A DNA stretch of 64,000 nt, from NCBI GenBank assembly GCA_049315325.1, contig JBMOKJ010000006.1, positions 62,001 through 126,000 of the forward strand. The letters run 5' to 3'. The translations under genes and the position numbers were made by a program. The notes under the pieces were generated by a model, which worked only from the letters and a program-made list of their open reading frames with translations, made no database searches and was not told where the DNA came from. Below, in pieces: positions 34,436-44,435 of the stretch. Origin of the DNA: CAXXIC01 sp049315325 (GTDB lineage: Bacteria; Bacteroidota; Bacteroidia; Bacteroidales; UBA7332). Within the stretch, counting starts at the first letter, position 1; every line of letters begins with the position of its first letter.

Positions 34436-35647
34436 CTACACGCCACTCTTCATGCTGATTTTGACATAAATGTCATTGTCGTTGCGCATAAGGCGAAGGT
34501 AAAGGGATCTGGCAGGTGTTTCGAAGATATTTCGAATCTGATTGATGTCCAATTCAAATGTTTTGCGGCCATTCACTTCAATCAATTGATCGCCAGGTTT
34601 AATGCCTGCTTTTTCGGCAGGTGAGTCTTTCCACACCATCAGCACTTCGGGCAACCGTAGATAATGACTTTGCTGAATGAGTTCGATGCCCGCAATGTTA
34701 TACGAAAATCTTCTGCCAAAGTTTACGTAACTTGGTTTGAGGTATAGTAGGTTGTTTTTCAAATCGAATACAAGGTTGAATCGATTTAATATTTGACTTC
34801 CTAATGTGCCATCACGTTCACCTTCGAGCGTGACATCGGAGATAGACGATGAGTCGGGAAATGCGACAATGGGCTCTTTGAGCAAGAAGTCGCTGATGTA
34901 AAGTGCTGGAATTCGCCCGATAGAACCCGATATTTCTCCATTTAACCCTTGACCGATGAAACAACGAACATGTTTCTCTGGAATTGTCACAGACTTTTTG
35001 CCATAAGAACGAAACCACGCTGTAAGTTCAGCTCCTGTGTCTACCAACATTTTAGCTTCGTGAATCGAGCCGTTGGGCTCTACTACAGGAATCTGTATAA
35101 ACATTTTCTGTCCTTCTACCGAGAGATAAATTGATTTGTATTTAGAACTTGGGATATACGTATCGGGGTAATGAAAAACTAGGCGTTTGCGGCTATAATT
35201 CACTTCTACCACATAATCTTGAAATATATCGGAGCCCAATAAGCCGTTTATCTTTGTACCCGTATATTTGGAAAGGTTGAATATGTCTTTTTCGAGAACT
35301 AAAACAGTCTGATTCTGTAAGTTGAGTTTGCCAATTTGCATTGAATTCTCGCTGCTAGTAAATGCCTTCAGTTCTTCACCGTTGCCAAGTCCCTTCAGAG
35401 TCGTGGTTTGTGTATAGTTGATGGTGATGCTATCTTGTGGTGTAAGTTCGGTAATGATGGTGTTACGAACTCCCGAATCGAGAATAAGATTGAGCGGTGT
35501 AGAGTTGTTGATGCTAAGTTTAACGACCACATAGCTCCCAACCACTTCGAAAGGAATCGAAATCGGTTTTTTCTTATTATCTGCAGCAAAGTTGCAGATT
35601 GCAACCATAAGAAAAAGAAGCGATGAAATAATAGTCTTCACTTTCAA
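34436..35647 (-). CDS. Two-domain retropepsin-like aspartic protease with PDZ domain
   Basis: 403 residues. The signal peptide (1-21) is followed by two retropepsin-like repeats: the first with LILDSGVRNT (Asp57) and its partner GLLGSDIF (135-142), the second with MLVDTGAELT (Asp203) and GTLGSQIL. A PDZ domain (about 315-400, SPAEKAGIKPGDQLIEVNG) closes the protein. The two DSG/DTG sites could form a single active site within one chain, as in pepsin. It is a periplasmic or envelope protease; the substrate is unknown. A TATCTTTA -7-like box is visible upstream on the minus strand. Confidence 0.85.
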   Translation of the reverse strand: MKVKTIISSLLFLMVAICNFAADNKKKPISIPFEVVGSYVVVKLSINNSTPLNLILDSGVRNTIITELTPQDSITINYTQTTTLKGLGNGEELKAFTSSENSMQIGKLNLQNQTVLVLEKDIFNLSKYTGTKINGLLGSDIFQDYVVEVNYSRKRLVFHYPDTYIPSSKYKSIYLSVEGQKMFIQIPVVEPNGSIHEAKMLVDTGAELTAWFRSYGKKSVTIPEKHVRCFIGQGLNGEISGSIGRIPALYISDFLLKEPIVAFPDSSSISDVTLEGERDGTLGSQILNRFNLVFDLKNNLLYLKPSYVNFGRRFSYNIAGIELIQQSHYLRLPEVLMVWKDSPAEKAGIKPGDQLIEVNGRKTFELDINQIRNIFETPARSLYLRLMRNDNDIYVKISMKSGV

Positions 35648-35773
35648 TTTATGAGGGATTAAAGATAACTTGCTTTATGCGTTAATCGTCAAAAGTGAAC
35701 AAATAAAAGACAAATAACCGGTTTGGCTTATAAACGTTGGTTCACTCACACTTTTTTGTCTGCAACTTGTTGA

Positions 35774-37855
35774 TTATTGCCACACAACTACTCCTGCTGG
35801 TACAAGCTCTCTTCCTCCGAATATTATTTTTGCTGATGAAGGTATATCAATCTTCACATTCACCGATGAATAGTTAATTCCAACCCAAAACCCGTCGCGC
35901 CAGTTCACCATTACGCCTTCGGGTTGCTCGTTGGTCGAGATTCCTGCATATTGATAAACTTTCTTCAAAACCTCTTTTTCGAATTTGCCATTTTTGGTGT
36001 CGGTGCCTATGTAAGTGACGGTTCCTTTGCCAAGTTTGCGATGCACCACAGAAGATTTACCGCTGTAGAATTGGTCGGCGTAAGAAGCCCAAGTAGCTGT
36101 TCTATTATTTGGTAAAAGGATATCGGCCCACACATTCCAATCGTAGTTTTTCCCATTGAAAGCGACTTTTGCTACACGGTTTGAATTAAGGTTGTCGAAC
36201 ATCTCGATTTTGGCGCCAATCAATTCAGTAATTGCGTCGGCCCATTGCGCTTCGGGGAAGTGCCCATTTCTATCCTTTAATCCGGTTCGGCACGACAACA
36301 CGAGGTTTCCACCTTTTTCGACGTAGGTTTTCCATTTAGCAATCAACGCTCGATCCACCATTTGATAGGCAGGAGCAATTACTACAGGATAAGCAGACAA
36401 ATCTCGATCTTCGCCTACAATATCGACAGGTGTACAGAGTGATTTTACAGAAGAGTAGTATTTGGTGAAATGCGCAAACTCATTCCATTGAAAAGTCTGT
36501 TTTTGGATGTCAGTTTCCCACCAATTGTCGTAATTAAAAAGCATTGCAGTTTGCCGTGCAGCAAACTCTTTCGGCATTTTTGCGTTCGGTTTGTAGAGTT
36601 TACGCAGTTCGCGCACCTCTTTCATAAATTGGCTGTACTGCTTTCCACCCGATAGTTCGGTCACGCCATCTGTTCCCACCATTCCATAATGAAATTGTTC
36701 GCTTCCAAATAGCGGTTGGCGAAAGCGGTATGAGCAGATAAAATCGAGACCGCCAGCGAATGCATTCCAAAGCCAAGCACGCACCGCTCCAGGGTAGGGT
36801 TGAGGATTGTAGCTGCCCCAGTTGACCTGACCAGGCTGTAACTCCATCACGCCAGTCACGCCTTTCAGCGGTCGGAAAAAGTCATTTGCATAAGAGACGC
36901 GCCACGGATCTCCAAGTCTGAAACCTTGATCCCCGAGTCCTTGGGTGTAACCCGCTACAGGGTAGATGGTGTAGGATATAAAGTCGAGGTCTTTGCTGCG
37001 CCACGGGTCTACATCACTGTGTTCGTGCATAAAATTGGTGGTCACGAATTGCGATTTGGAGATATTCGCTTTTAATATTGTATTTTGCAGCGATAGGAAT
37101 GATGCGCACTCATCGGCACTAAACCTGCGGAAATCGACTAACGAAGTAGGAGTTGCATAGCCTGAGTTGAGGCGACTAATGTTTGGTATTTCAATTTGAT
37201 CAAAATCTGAATAGATTCCCGACCAGAATGCAGTTCCCCACGCTTGATTGAGATTTTCGATGGTTTTGTATTTCGCTTTAAGCCACAATTTGAAAGCCGA
37301 TTGAGCAGCAGCGCTATAGTCCTTAGCTCCGTAGTGCGAAGGTTCGTTGTCAAGCTGCCAGCCCCAAATGCGGTTGTCGTTACCAAAGTGCTTTGCCATG
37401 GCAGTCACTACTTTTGTGGTGAGTTCTCTATATTTTGGACTCGACCACGAGTAGTGTTCGCGCGTGCCGTGCATCGACATCAAACCCGATGGTTGCTGCA
37501 GTAGTACTTCGGGATATTTCTTTGTCAGCCACACCGGAGGCGTTGGCGTTGGAGTGCACATAATCACCTTCAGATGGTGTTTTGCAGCAAGTTCAACTGC
37601 TTTGTCTAGCCATTTAAAGTCGAATTCGCCTTCTTTTGGTTCTATTTGTGCCCAAGCAAATTCTGCCATGTGAGTAAACTCAAAACCCATCGACTCTATT
37701 TTGGCGAAATCGCGGTCCCACTGCTCTGGATTCCATGCTTCGGGGTAGTAATAAACCCCAGTTTCGACCATTTTTTCTGAAGTGAAAAACTGTTTTTGAG
37801 CAATAATCAGTGATGAGAAAGCCAAGGCTATACTCAGAATGAGTGTGCGTTTCAT
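35774..37855 (-). CDS. Secreted GH42 beta-galactosidase
   Basis: 693 residues with a signal peptide (1-19). The GH42 catalytic TIM barrel (about 30-400) starts YYPEAWNPEQWDRDF. The acid/base Glu171 lies in LDNEPSHYG and the nucleophile Glu338 in GVMELQPGQVNWG, both intact. A trimerisation-like domain and a small C-terminal beta domain follow, as in family members. It hydrolyses terminal beta-galactosides in the periplasm, and some members act on galacto-oligosaccharides or arabinogalactan. No SusCD pair is adjacent. It has its own -7 box upstream. Confidence 0.92.
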   Translation of the reverse strand: MKRTLILSIALAFSSLIIAQKQFFTSEKMVETGVYYYPEAWNPEQWDRDFAKIESMGFEFTHMAEFAWAQIEPKEGEFDFKWLDKAVELAAKHHLKVIMCTPTPTPPVWLTKKYPEVLLQQPSGLMSMHGTREHYSWSSPKYRELTTKVVTAMAKHFGNDNRIWGWQLDNEPSHYGAKDYSAAAQSAFKLWLKAKYKTIENLNQAWGTAFWSGIYSDFDQIEIPNISRLNSGYATPTSLVDFRRFSADECASFLSLQNTILKANISKSQFVTTNFMHEHSDVDPWRSKDLDFISYTIYPVAGYTQGLGDQGFRLGDPWRVSYANDFFRPLKGVTGVMELQPGQVNWGSYNPQPYPGAVRAWLWNAFAGGLDFICSYRFRQPLFGSEQFHYGMVGTDGVTELSGGKQYSQFMKEVRELRKLYKPNAKMPKEFAARQTAMLFNYDNWWETDIQKQTFQWNEFAHFTKYYSSVKSLCTPVDIVGEDRDLSAYPVVIAPAYQMVDRALIAKWKTYVEKGGNLVLSCRTGLKDRNGHFPEAQWADAITELIGAKIEMFDNLNSNRVAKVAFNGKNYDWNVWADILLPNNRTATWASYADQFYSGKSSVVHRKLGKGTVTYIGTDTKNGKFEKEVLKKVYQYAGISTNEQPEGVMVNWRDGFWVGINYSSVNVKIDIPSSAKIIFGGRELVPAGVVVWQ

Positions 37856-37907
37856 AGTATGAAAATGTATATTTGAAAACTAATCGTTTAGAATCGAAAG
37901 AACGATA

Positions 37908-37915
37908 CAAATGTA
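37908..37915 (-). promoter_or_regulatory. -7 box of the GH42 gene
   Basis: The minus strand reads TACATTTG, 52 bases upstream of the ATG at 37855. The -33 region is not clear. Confidence 0.5.
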
Positions 37916-37988
37916 ACAGAATTTACGAAATGTAGAAGCTTGTTTTTTAATCAATTGTTGGTACTTTTCGTACAAAACAATAAAAAAA

Positions 37989-38018
37989 GGCAGAAGTTGA
38001 GCGAACTCAATTTCTGCC
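37989..38018 (-). terminator. Terminator of the chemosensory operon
   Basis: On the minus strand GGCAGAAATTGAG pairs with CTCAACTTCTGCC around a TTCG loop, followed by TTTTTTTATTG. It marks the end of the seven-gene run from 46912. Confidence 0.9.
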
Positions 38019-38042
38019 AAATTATAAATTTCAGTATCAATA

Positions 38043-39302
38043 TTAGCTTTCAAGTGTGAAGAAGAATGTTGATCCTACCCCAACTTCAGATTCAGCCCAT
38101 ATTTGACCTCCGTGTCTTTCGATAATACGCTTCACAGTGCAAAGACCAACTCCGGTTCCTTTGTATTCGTACTCGTTGTGAAGACGCTGAAATGGCTGGA
38201 ATAATTTTTCGGCATGCGCCATATCAAATCCCGCACCATTATCATGAATAAAGAATAAATCGTGTCCGAAATAATCTTTTTTGCCAACTACAATCTCCGC
38301 AATTTCCTTTTGAGCAGAATATTTTATTGCATTGCCAATGAGGTTGTCGAATACAACCCGAATCATCTTCGAATCGGCTTTGGCGTGTAAATCTGGATCA
38401 ATCTTTATGTCAAATTTTCGATCACTACAACTTTTTAATTGAGTATTTACAACCTCTTCTGCCAGTTTAGCAATGTCGATAGGCTCTTGCTCGATTTCTA
38501 CAGTACCTGATCTAGAGAAATTGAGTAAATCTTTGATTAAATTCGACATAGACAATGCCGATTCGTAGATGGTATCAAGATAGTCTTTTGTGTCTTCATC
38601 ATGACATCCGATGCATTGACCTTTCAGAATTTGAGCGAAACCGATAATCCCATTCAACGGTGATTTCAAATCGTGCGAAACCGTACGCGAAAAGGCTTCC
38701 AAGTCTTGATTTGCCTGTTTCAGATTCTCATTTGCTGTTTCCAACTCGAGTTTCATGGCTTTTAGCTCGTCGTTGCGTTCAATGGCTGCTTCATACACCG
38801 AAAGAAGGAGATCGAGAATCTGTTTTTTATCGGAATTGATACGGTATTTCTCGCCGTGGAAAGTCATTTCGATGACCATTTCTGCACTGCCTGCAAATCT
38901 CACATCTCGGCTGATTAATAGGTATTGAATCCGTGAAATCAGGTTTTCGTAAGTGTAAGGCTTAGTGATAAAATTATCTGCTCCCGCTTGAAGCCCTTTG
39001 ATAATGTCGTGAGAATCTTGCAATGAGGTTAACAAGATTACTGGAATTTGAGCCAACTCTGGCGTGGATTTTATCTTTTTACAAAACTCATATCCATCCA
39101 TACCTGGCATAATTATATCGCTGATAATAAGCTCTGGGCTCTTGCTTAAAGCAGCTTCGTATGCATCTTCAGCATTGGTGTAGAGCTGATAGTTGATGGC
39201 ATTTTCTTTGAAGAAAAACTCCAACCGGCGAGCCTGAACCAATGAATCCTCAACTGCTAAAATATATCCTTCATTTTGGATAAACTGCATTGTATTAATC
39301 AT
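38043..39302 (-). CDS. REC-histidine kinase of the chemosensory operon
   Basis: 419 residues from the ATG at 39300-39302, chosen because it overlaps the cheB stop as ATGA; an upstream start would overlap cheB by over 100 bases. An N-terminal receiver (about 10-130, Asp62 in SDIIMPGMDG) precedes a coiled linker and a kinase core with His210 (VSHDLKSPLNG). The ATPase motifs are NLIGNAIKYS, DNGAGFD and GTGVGLCTVKRI. Without any membrane part it is cytoplasmic. As the last gene of the operon it may take phosphate from CheA on its receiver and then drive its own kinase output. Its partner is unknown. Confidence 0.88.
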   Translation of the reverse strand: MINTMQFIQNEGYILAVEDSLVQARRLEFFFKENAINYQLYTNAEDAYEAALSKSPELIISDIIMPGMDGYEFCKKIKSTPELAQIPVILLTSLQDSHDIIKGLQAGADNFITKPYTYENLISRIQYLLISRDVRFAGSAEMVIEMTFHGEKYRINSDKKQILDLLLSVYEAAIERNDELKAMKLELETANENLKQANQDLEAFSRTVSHDLKSPLNGIIGFAQILKGQCIGCHDEDTKDYLDTIYESALSMSNLIKDLLNFSRSGTVEIEQEPIDIAKLAEEVVNTQLKSCSDRKFDIKIDPDLHAKADSKMIRVVFDNLIGNAIKYSAQKEIAEIVVGKKDYFGHDLFFIHDNGAGFDMAHAEKLFQPFQRLHNEYEYKGTGVGLCTVKRIIERHGGQIWAESEVGVGSTFFFTLES

Positions 39303-40366
39303 AATGTATGAGTTAAATTGATTATTTCTTTTACCATGTCTTCGGGTTGCAATATTTTGCAAGCTGCTCCCAACTTGACAGCTTCTCCGGGCATTCCGTA
39401 TACTAGACAACTACTCTCTTCTTGCACTAATGTGAGCGCTCCTAACGTATGAAGGTTTTTTAATTCTGCAGCTCCGTCTTTTCCCATTCCAGAGAGCAGA
39501 ATGGCAACCACATTATGCCCATACGCATTTGCAGCACTCTTAAACATAAGGTCAACAGAGGGTCTGATTATTTTCTCATGAGCATCTTTTGTTACCTCAA
39601 TAAAACCATTCGGTTTAATAATTAAATGGTGATCTCCAGGAGGTAAATAAACATTTCCTGGCAATGTTTTTTCTCCGTTTGTTGCAATCTTTACGGGCAA
39701 TTTCGACATTGTATTGAGCCATGCAGCAAACCCTTCGGCAAAGTTTGCATCGATGTGCTGAACTACAAACACTGGTACGGCCAAATCTGATGGCATCATA
39801 GAGAGAATCGTGCTAAGCACTTGAGGTCCACCAGCGGAGGCTCCTATTACTACTGCTTGTAATTTTTTTATAGAAGCCTCTTTGTCAGAATATTGAGCCA
39901 GTGACTTCTTTTGTTTTGACAGAATAGCAGACTTCTCTTGTTTCCGTCGAACAACCTTAATCTCCGACATTATTTTCAACGTATTCAAATATTGACGCGC
40001 TGTTTTATCGAAACTTGTATGCCCGGGGCCATAAGGTCGCGGAAGAATCGAAACCGCACCAGCATCTAAAACGCGCATAGCCATATCCAATTCAGATGAT
40101 TGGTAAAAACTACTCACAATAACAACTGGAGTAGGGTGATCTTGCATAATTTTTCGAGTTGCTTCTACTCCATCCATTATGGGCATAAGTATGTCCATGC
40201 TAACAACGTCGGGTGTGTATTTTTCTACAAACTCGATGGCTTGCTTGCCATTTTCTGCAATGCCAACCAACTCAAATCGTTCATCACTTTCGACTAATCC
40301 TTTGAGTAGCTTTTGAGCGACTGCGGTGTCTTCTACAATCAGTATTTTTATTTTTTTGTTGCTCAT
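39299..40366 (-). CDS. cheB: Chemoreceptor methylesterase/glutamine deamidase CheB
   Basis: 355 residues. The receiver domain (1-125, Asp58 in SMDILMPIMDG) is joined by a linker to the methylesterase domain (about 168-350). That domain has the catalytic triad Ser177 (GASAGG), His204 (VQHIDANF) and Asp297 (GMGKDGAA). It removes methyl groups from the MCP for adaptation. The start overlaps the cheA stop by 4 bases, consistent with translational coupling. Confidence 0.95.
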   Translation of the reverse strand: MSNKKIKILIVEDTAVAQKLLKGLVESDERFELVGIAENGKQAIEFVEKYTPDVVSMDILMPIMDGVEATRKIMQDHPTPVVIVSSFYQSSELDMAMRVLDAGAVSILPRPYGPGHTSFDKTARQYLNTLKIMSEIKVVRRKQEKSAILSKQKKSLAQYSDKEASIKKLQAVVIGASAGGPQVLSTILSMMPSDLAVPVFVVQHIDANFAEGFAAWLNTMSKLPVKIATNGEKTLPGNVYLPPGDHHLIIKPNGFIEVTKDAHEKIIRPSVDLMFKSAANAYGHNVVAILLSGMGKDGAAELKNLHTLGALTLVQEESSCLVYGMPGEAVKLGAACKILQPEDMVKEIINLTHTL

Positions 40367-42663
40367 AATAGGCGTTGAATGGTCTCGATTAGGTTGCTTT
40401 TTTCAAAGCTACTTTTCACAATGTATGCATTTGCTCCCACTTGCATACCACGTTGTTTGTCGTCATCAGTCTCTAAAGCAGTTACCAAGATAATTGGTAA
40501 ATCGGCATATTTTCTGTCTTCCCTAATTTTTGCAGTTAGTTCAAATCCATTCATTCGAGGCATTTCTATATCCGAAACGACTAAATCGAACGCTTCGTTT
40601 TGCAAGAAATTGTATGCCTCTTGGCCATCGACGGCTGTTTTAACAGCAAAGCCTGCGTTTTCGATAAAATTGCGCAACAATGTGCGGATTGTAATGGAAT
40701 CTTCCGCTACCAAAATGCGTTTTTGAACTGTAACTTCTTCTGTTGATTTATTCTCTAAAACAAAATCTGAAGACGCAATTGCTTGCGTAGCTGAATCGAC
40801 CAATTCGGATGGATGGAGAATTGGGACAATTTTACCATTACCCAAAATGGTGGATCCTGCAATATTTACTACGTGTTGCAATTGAAGCCCTAAGTCTTTA
40901 ACAATACCCTCTTGCTCACCTAAAATGTCGTCAATAACCAACGCTATTTTTCGCTGAGAAGTGTTGAGTATTAATAGGTGCAGTTGCTCATTAGAACTTA
41001 TCGTTTTGTTTTGTTTGTTGATGCGTAAAATATCAGATAAGGAGACTAAAGCAAGGGTTTCTTTTTTATGACAAATCGTTTTCCGAGATTCAACTGTCTT
41101 AATTTCAGAAGGATCGATTCGAATAGCTCTTTCAACAGCTGACGAAGGAACAACAAAAAGTTGCTCACTCGATTTCACCAATACCCCTCTGAATGTAGAG
41201 AGTGTCTGTGGAAGTGTAATTGTGAAATGCGTACCCACATTTTGGGTTGTTTCCAATTCGATTGTTCCACCAAGTTTTGTTACCTTTTCAGCAACGATGG
41301 CCATACCCAATCCTCGCCCCGAAATATCAGTAATAAATGGGCTGGAGGATATTCCAGAACTAAAGATTAATTTGTGAATTTCTTTGTCGGAAAGCTTATC
41401 CACGTCTGTTTGCTTAATAATACCAAGTTTTGTTGCCGAATGGATGATTTTCTCTTTGTCTATTCCGCCACCATTATCAATTACGTGAAGTTCAATCTTC
41501 CGATCAATCTCTTGTACGATTCGAATCTCTATTTTCCCCTTCGCCAGTTTTCCTTTTGATCCACGCTCTGAAGCATTTTCGATGCCGTGATCAATACAAT
41601 TACGAATTAAATGAATAAGTGGGTCTTTAATCTCCTCTAAAATTCGACGGTCGATTTCGATGGTGTCGCCCACAATCTCCAAATCAATATTTTTTGAATA
41701 TTGTTTGCTCAAATCTCTGACAATTTTAGGAAAAATCCCTAACATGGAAGAGAACGGAAAGAGCAGTGCTGTTTTTACATCGTGAAGCAGTTCATCAATC
41801 ATACGGCTTGCAACTCGTTGGAATTGCTCCATCTCTTTGCCAAGATGATACAACTCTTCGTCGTGCTTTTTACGAAAGTCTTTTTCTGCAGAAAGATAAC
41901 TCGCAAAAAATAGTCTTTCATCACCACTTTCTTGGACAAAATCTTTTCCAATAGCCTTAGAATGGTGTTGAGTAAACTGATATTGAATGTTTTGAAGCTC
42001 CTTGGTGAAATATTCCAACGTCGATTTGAGTGAAATCAGTTCCTCTGACTGTTGTAAAAGGTTGTTTAGCTTATGAGTGGAGATACGAACGGTTTGATTT
42101 TCGGATGTCGTTTGTTTAGTTGTTTCTAACTGAGTAACACTAGAATTCTCAATTTCATTCTCGACTTTCTCTGTTGTGACCTCAACCACAATAGGTTTTA
42201 TTTCCTCTTTTCGTATTGTTGAGGAGGGATTTTCTGCTTTTGCAATCGGAGAGTTTTGGTGAATAAATTCCAGATTTTTGATGATTTGTCCTAAATTATA
42301 TTTGCCACCATTTGCCTTGTTTTCGTTCACATCATTCAGCAGCAGATTCAACAAATCAGCAGCCTTATGGAATGACTCAAGCATCGGTTCAGAAAGTACC
42401 AATTGTTTTTTCTTAAGACCATTGAATAAGGTTTCGAGAGATATGCATAGCTTCTCAATATCCAATAAATTGACCGCACGAGAAGCTCCTTTTAGACTGT
42501 GTACCTCTCTGAATATCAATTCAATAGTGGATGATTGTTCCGCAGGGTCTTGTGTTCCTTCTAACTTAATCAATCCATCTACAATGGTATGATAATGTTC
42601 GGAAGCTTCAATCTTGAATTCTGCTATCAACTCTTTTAGGAAATTATCCTGAGATTTTTCCAT
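40363..42663 (-). CDS. cheA: Chemotaxis histidine kinase CheA with fused receiver
   Basis: 766 residues. The HPT domain carries His55 (REVHSLKGASR). After a Lys/Glu/Thr-rich linker (150-200) come the dimerisation region and the ATPase domain (HLIRNCIDHGIE, DNGGGID, SGRGLGMAIV). A CheW-like domain follows (about 480-620), and a C-terminal receiver (about 640-766; VAEDS, SDIEMPRMNG, Lys in VKSS). The built-in receiver may replace a separate CheY or act as a phosphate sink, as in CheA-REC hybrids of other non-flagellar systems. No P2 CheY-binding domain was recognised. Confidence 0.94.
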   Translation of the reverse strand: MEKSQDNFLKELIAEFKIEASEHYHTIVDGLIKLEGTQDPAEQSSTIELIFREVHSLKGASRAVNLLDIEKLCISLETLFNGLKKKQLVLSEPMLESFHKAADLLNLLLNDVNENKANGGKYNLGQIIKNLEFIHQNSPIAKAENPSSTIRKEEIKPIVVEVTTEKVENEIENSSVTQLETTKQTTSENQTVRISTHKLNNLLQQSEELISLKSTLEYFTKELQNIQYQFTQHHSKAIGKDFVQESGDERLFFASYLSAEKDFRKKHDEELYHLGKEMEQFQRVASRMIDELLHDVKTALLFPFSSMLGIFPKIVRDLSKQYSKNIDLEIVGDTIEIDRRILEEIKDPLIHLIRNCIDHGIENASERGSKGKLAKGKIEIRIVQEIDRKIELHVIDNGGGIDKEKIIHSATKLGIIKQTDVDKLSDKEIHKLIFSSGISSSPFITDISGRGLGMAIVAEKVTKLGGTIELETTQNVGTHFTITLPQTLSTFRGVLVKSSEQLFVVPSSAVERAIRIDPSEIKTVESRKTICHKKETLALVSLSDILRINKQNKTISSNEQLHLLILNTSQRKIALVIDDILGEQEGIVKDLGLQLQHVVNIAGSTILGNGKIVPILHPSELVDSATQAIASSDFVLENKSTEEVTVQKRILVAEDSITIRTLLRNFIENAGFAVKTAVDGQEAYNFLQNEAFDLVVSDIEMPRMNGFELTAKIREDRKYADLPIILVTALETDDDKQRGMQVGANAYIVKSSFEKSNLIETIQRLL

Positions 42664-42669
42664 CTACGA

Positions 42670-44319
42670 TTATAACTTGAATTTTTCGATGATTTCTCTT
42701 AGATTCTGACCCAAACTATTGATGTCGTGAGCCGCAGTTTGGGCTTGTTTGATTCCAACTACATTTTGCTCGCTTGCGAGTTTGATGTTGCTCATTGCAG
42801 GAACGATTTGTTCCATACCTGCCATCTGTTGTTGATTTGACGACGAAATCTGAATGGCTGCTTGCGCTGCTTCTTCCACATTTTCGGCAAGTATTTCGAT
42901 TACCTCGCTACTCATCTCTACTAGTTTTCGTCCTTCTTCTACTGTGCGAGTGCCTTGTTCGGTAACTCCAACTGCTTGATTGACAGATTTATTTATTTCG
43001 TTGAGAATCTCTTTGACCTGAGCTGTAGCTTTTTTTGATTGATCTGCTAACGAACGTATCTCCTGAGCAACAATGGTGAATCCTCGACCATGTTCACCCG
43101 CTTTAGCGGCTTCAATAGCTGCATTTACAGCCAATAGATTCGATTGATCAGCAATGTCTGCCACGCTTGATGTGATTTCACCAATCGTGCGGTTTTGTTC
43201 CGAAAGTTTCAATACAGTATCAGAAATAAGATCCATTTGTTTGTCAATTTTCTTCATGGATTCTATCACCTCATTTATCGATTCACGTCCTTTATCCACC
43301 GAATCGGCAGCTTTTTGTGAACTTTGCATCAGCGAAGTTGCTTTTTGGTTTGACACCATAGCCGTTTGACGTACCTCTTCGACTGTGGTAGTTGTTTCTG
43401 ATACAGCAGTTGCTGTTTCTGCTGCTCCTGTCGAGATTTCAGTTACAGTGCTCAAAATTTCAGCAGCTGAAGTTCCAAGAATATTCACTCCGTTGCGTAT
43501 GTCTGAGGTAATGCTCTTTAGTTTTTCCACCATCACTTTAAGCGCATCTGCCAATTGTCCGATTTCGTCTTGTTGGTCAATGTCTGTTTTAACAGTCAAA
43601 TCACCTGATGCAACAGCTTCTGCCAGTTTTACTCCTTTGGCCAATGGAATTGTGATAGCTCTACTAATTAGAAAACCTAAAATAATTGAAGCAACAACAC
43701 CAAAGAGTACTGCAATAATTAATCGCATTTCTGCTGTTCGACTCTCCTTTTCTGCTTTTCTGTCAGAATCTGCAGCAATTTTATCATTTATTTCAACTAA
43801 CTTAGTTAAGAGCAATTCCGCTTTATGGTATGGCTCAGAGATTGTGTTTAAAGCATACTTATTCATCGCCAAATAAGATTGTTCCGATTTTTCGACATTG
43901 TATTTCTCCTCTAATAGAACGAAATTTTCGTGTTGTTTCATCCATTCATTCCAAGCAACTGAGAATTCTTTCCAAATCTCAGATCCTTTTGGAGATTGTT
44001 CGAGCGATTCATAAACTTTCCATACTTTCTCAACTCTCTCTTTTGATGAAGCAATCTGTTCATATACATTTTTTCGCTCTTTTGCAGTGATGCTATTTAC
44101 CAAAAGAAACTTCTCGCAACCATCAATTTTTGCTTGTGCTTCGTCGATTACTAGAAGTGAATGAATGCTTGGCAATATATTCTCTGCCACAACATCTTGT
44201 TGATATTCAACCGTTTTCATGCCTTTGTAACCGATATACCCAATTGCAATAGCAATTAATAGAATGGTTGCAAAACCAAGCATAAGTTTATTCGCGATTT
44301 TAATGTCCTTTAGTCTCAT
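42670..44319 (-). CDS. Methyl-accepting chemotaxis protein
   Basis: 549 residues. TM1 (about 12-30) and TM2 (about 192-214) enclose a periplasmic four-helix-bundle sensor (about 33-190). HAMP (about 215-268) and the long signalling coiled coil follow. The signalling coiled coil has the hairpin tip AIEAAKAGEHGRGFTIVAQEIRSLA in two parts. Glu/Gln-rich methylation helices lie on both sides of the tip. It reads an unknown periplasmic ligand and controls CheA through CheW. It is the only receptor in the operon and lies 6 bases upstream of cheA. No C-terminal CheR-binding pentapeptide is present. Confidence 0.94.
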   Translation of the reverse strand: MRLKDIKIANKLMLGFATILLIAIAIGYIGYKGMKTVEYQQDVVAENILPSIHSLLVIDEAQAKIDGCEKFLLVNSITAKERKNVYEQIASSKERVEKVWKVYESLEQSPKGSEIWKEFSVAWNEWMKQHENFVLLEEKYNVEKSEQSYLAMNKYALNTISEPYHKAELLLTKLVEINDKIAADSDRKAEKESRTAEMRLIIAVLFGVVASIILGFLISRAITIPLAKGVKLAEAVASGDLTVKTDIDQQDEIGQLADALKVMVEKLKSITSDIRNGVNILGTSAAEILSTVTEISTGAAETATAVSETTTTVEEVRQTAMVSNQKATSLMQSSQKAADSVDKGRESINEVIESMKKIDKQMDLISDTVLKLSEQNRTIGEITSSVADIADQSNLLAVNAAIEAAKAGEHGRGFTIVAQEIRSLADQSKKATAQVKEILNEINKSVNQAVGVTEQGTRTVEEGRKLVEMSSEVIEILAENVEEAAQAAIQISSSNQQQMAGMEQIVPAMSNIKLASEQNVVGIKQAQTAAHDINSLGQNLREIIEKFKL

Positions 44320-44435
44320 AGCAAATACATTATTAAGTCAATTTGTAAATAATTATAGTTGATGTCTTTGAATACTTTAAGTTTAAACTTTGTTTTGTTT
44401 ATTGAAAATAGGCCTATTTCGATTCGAAAATTGGT

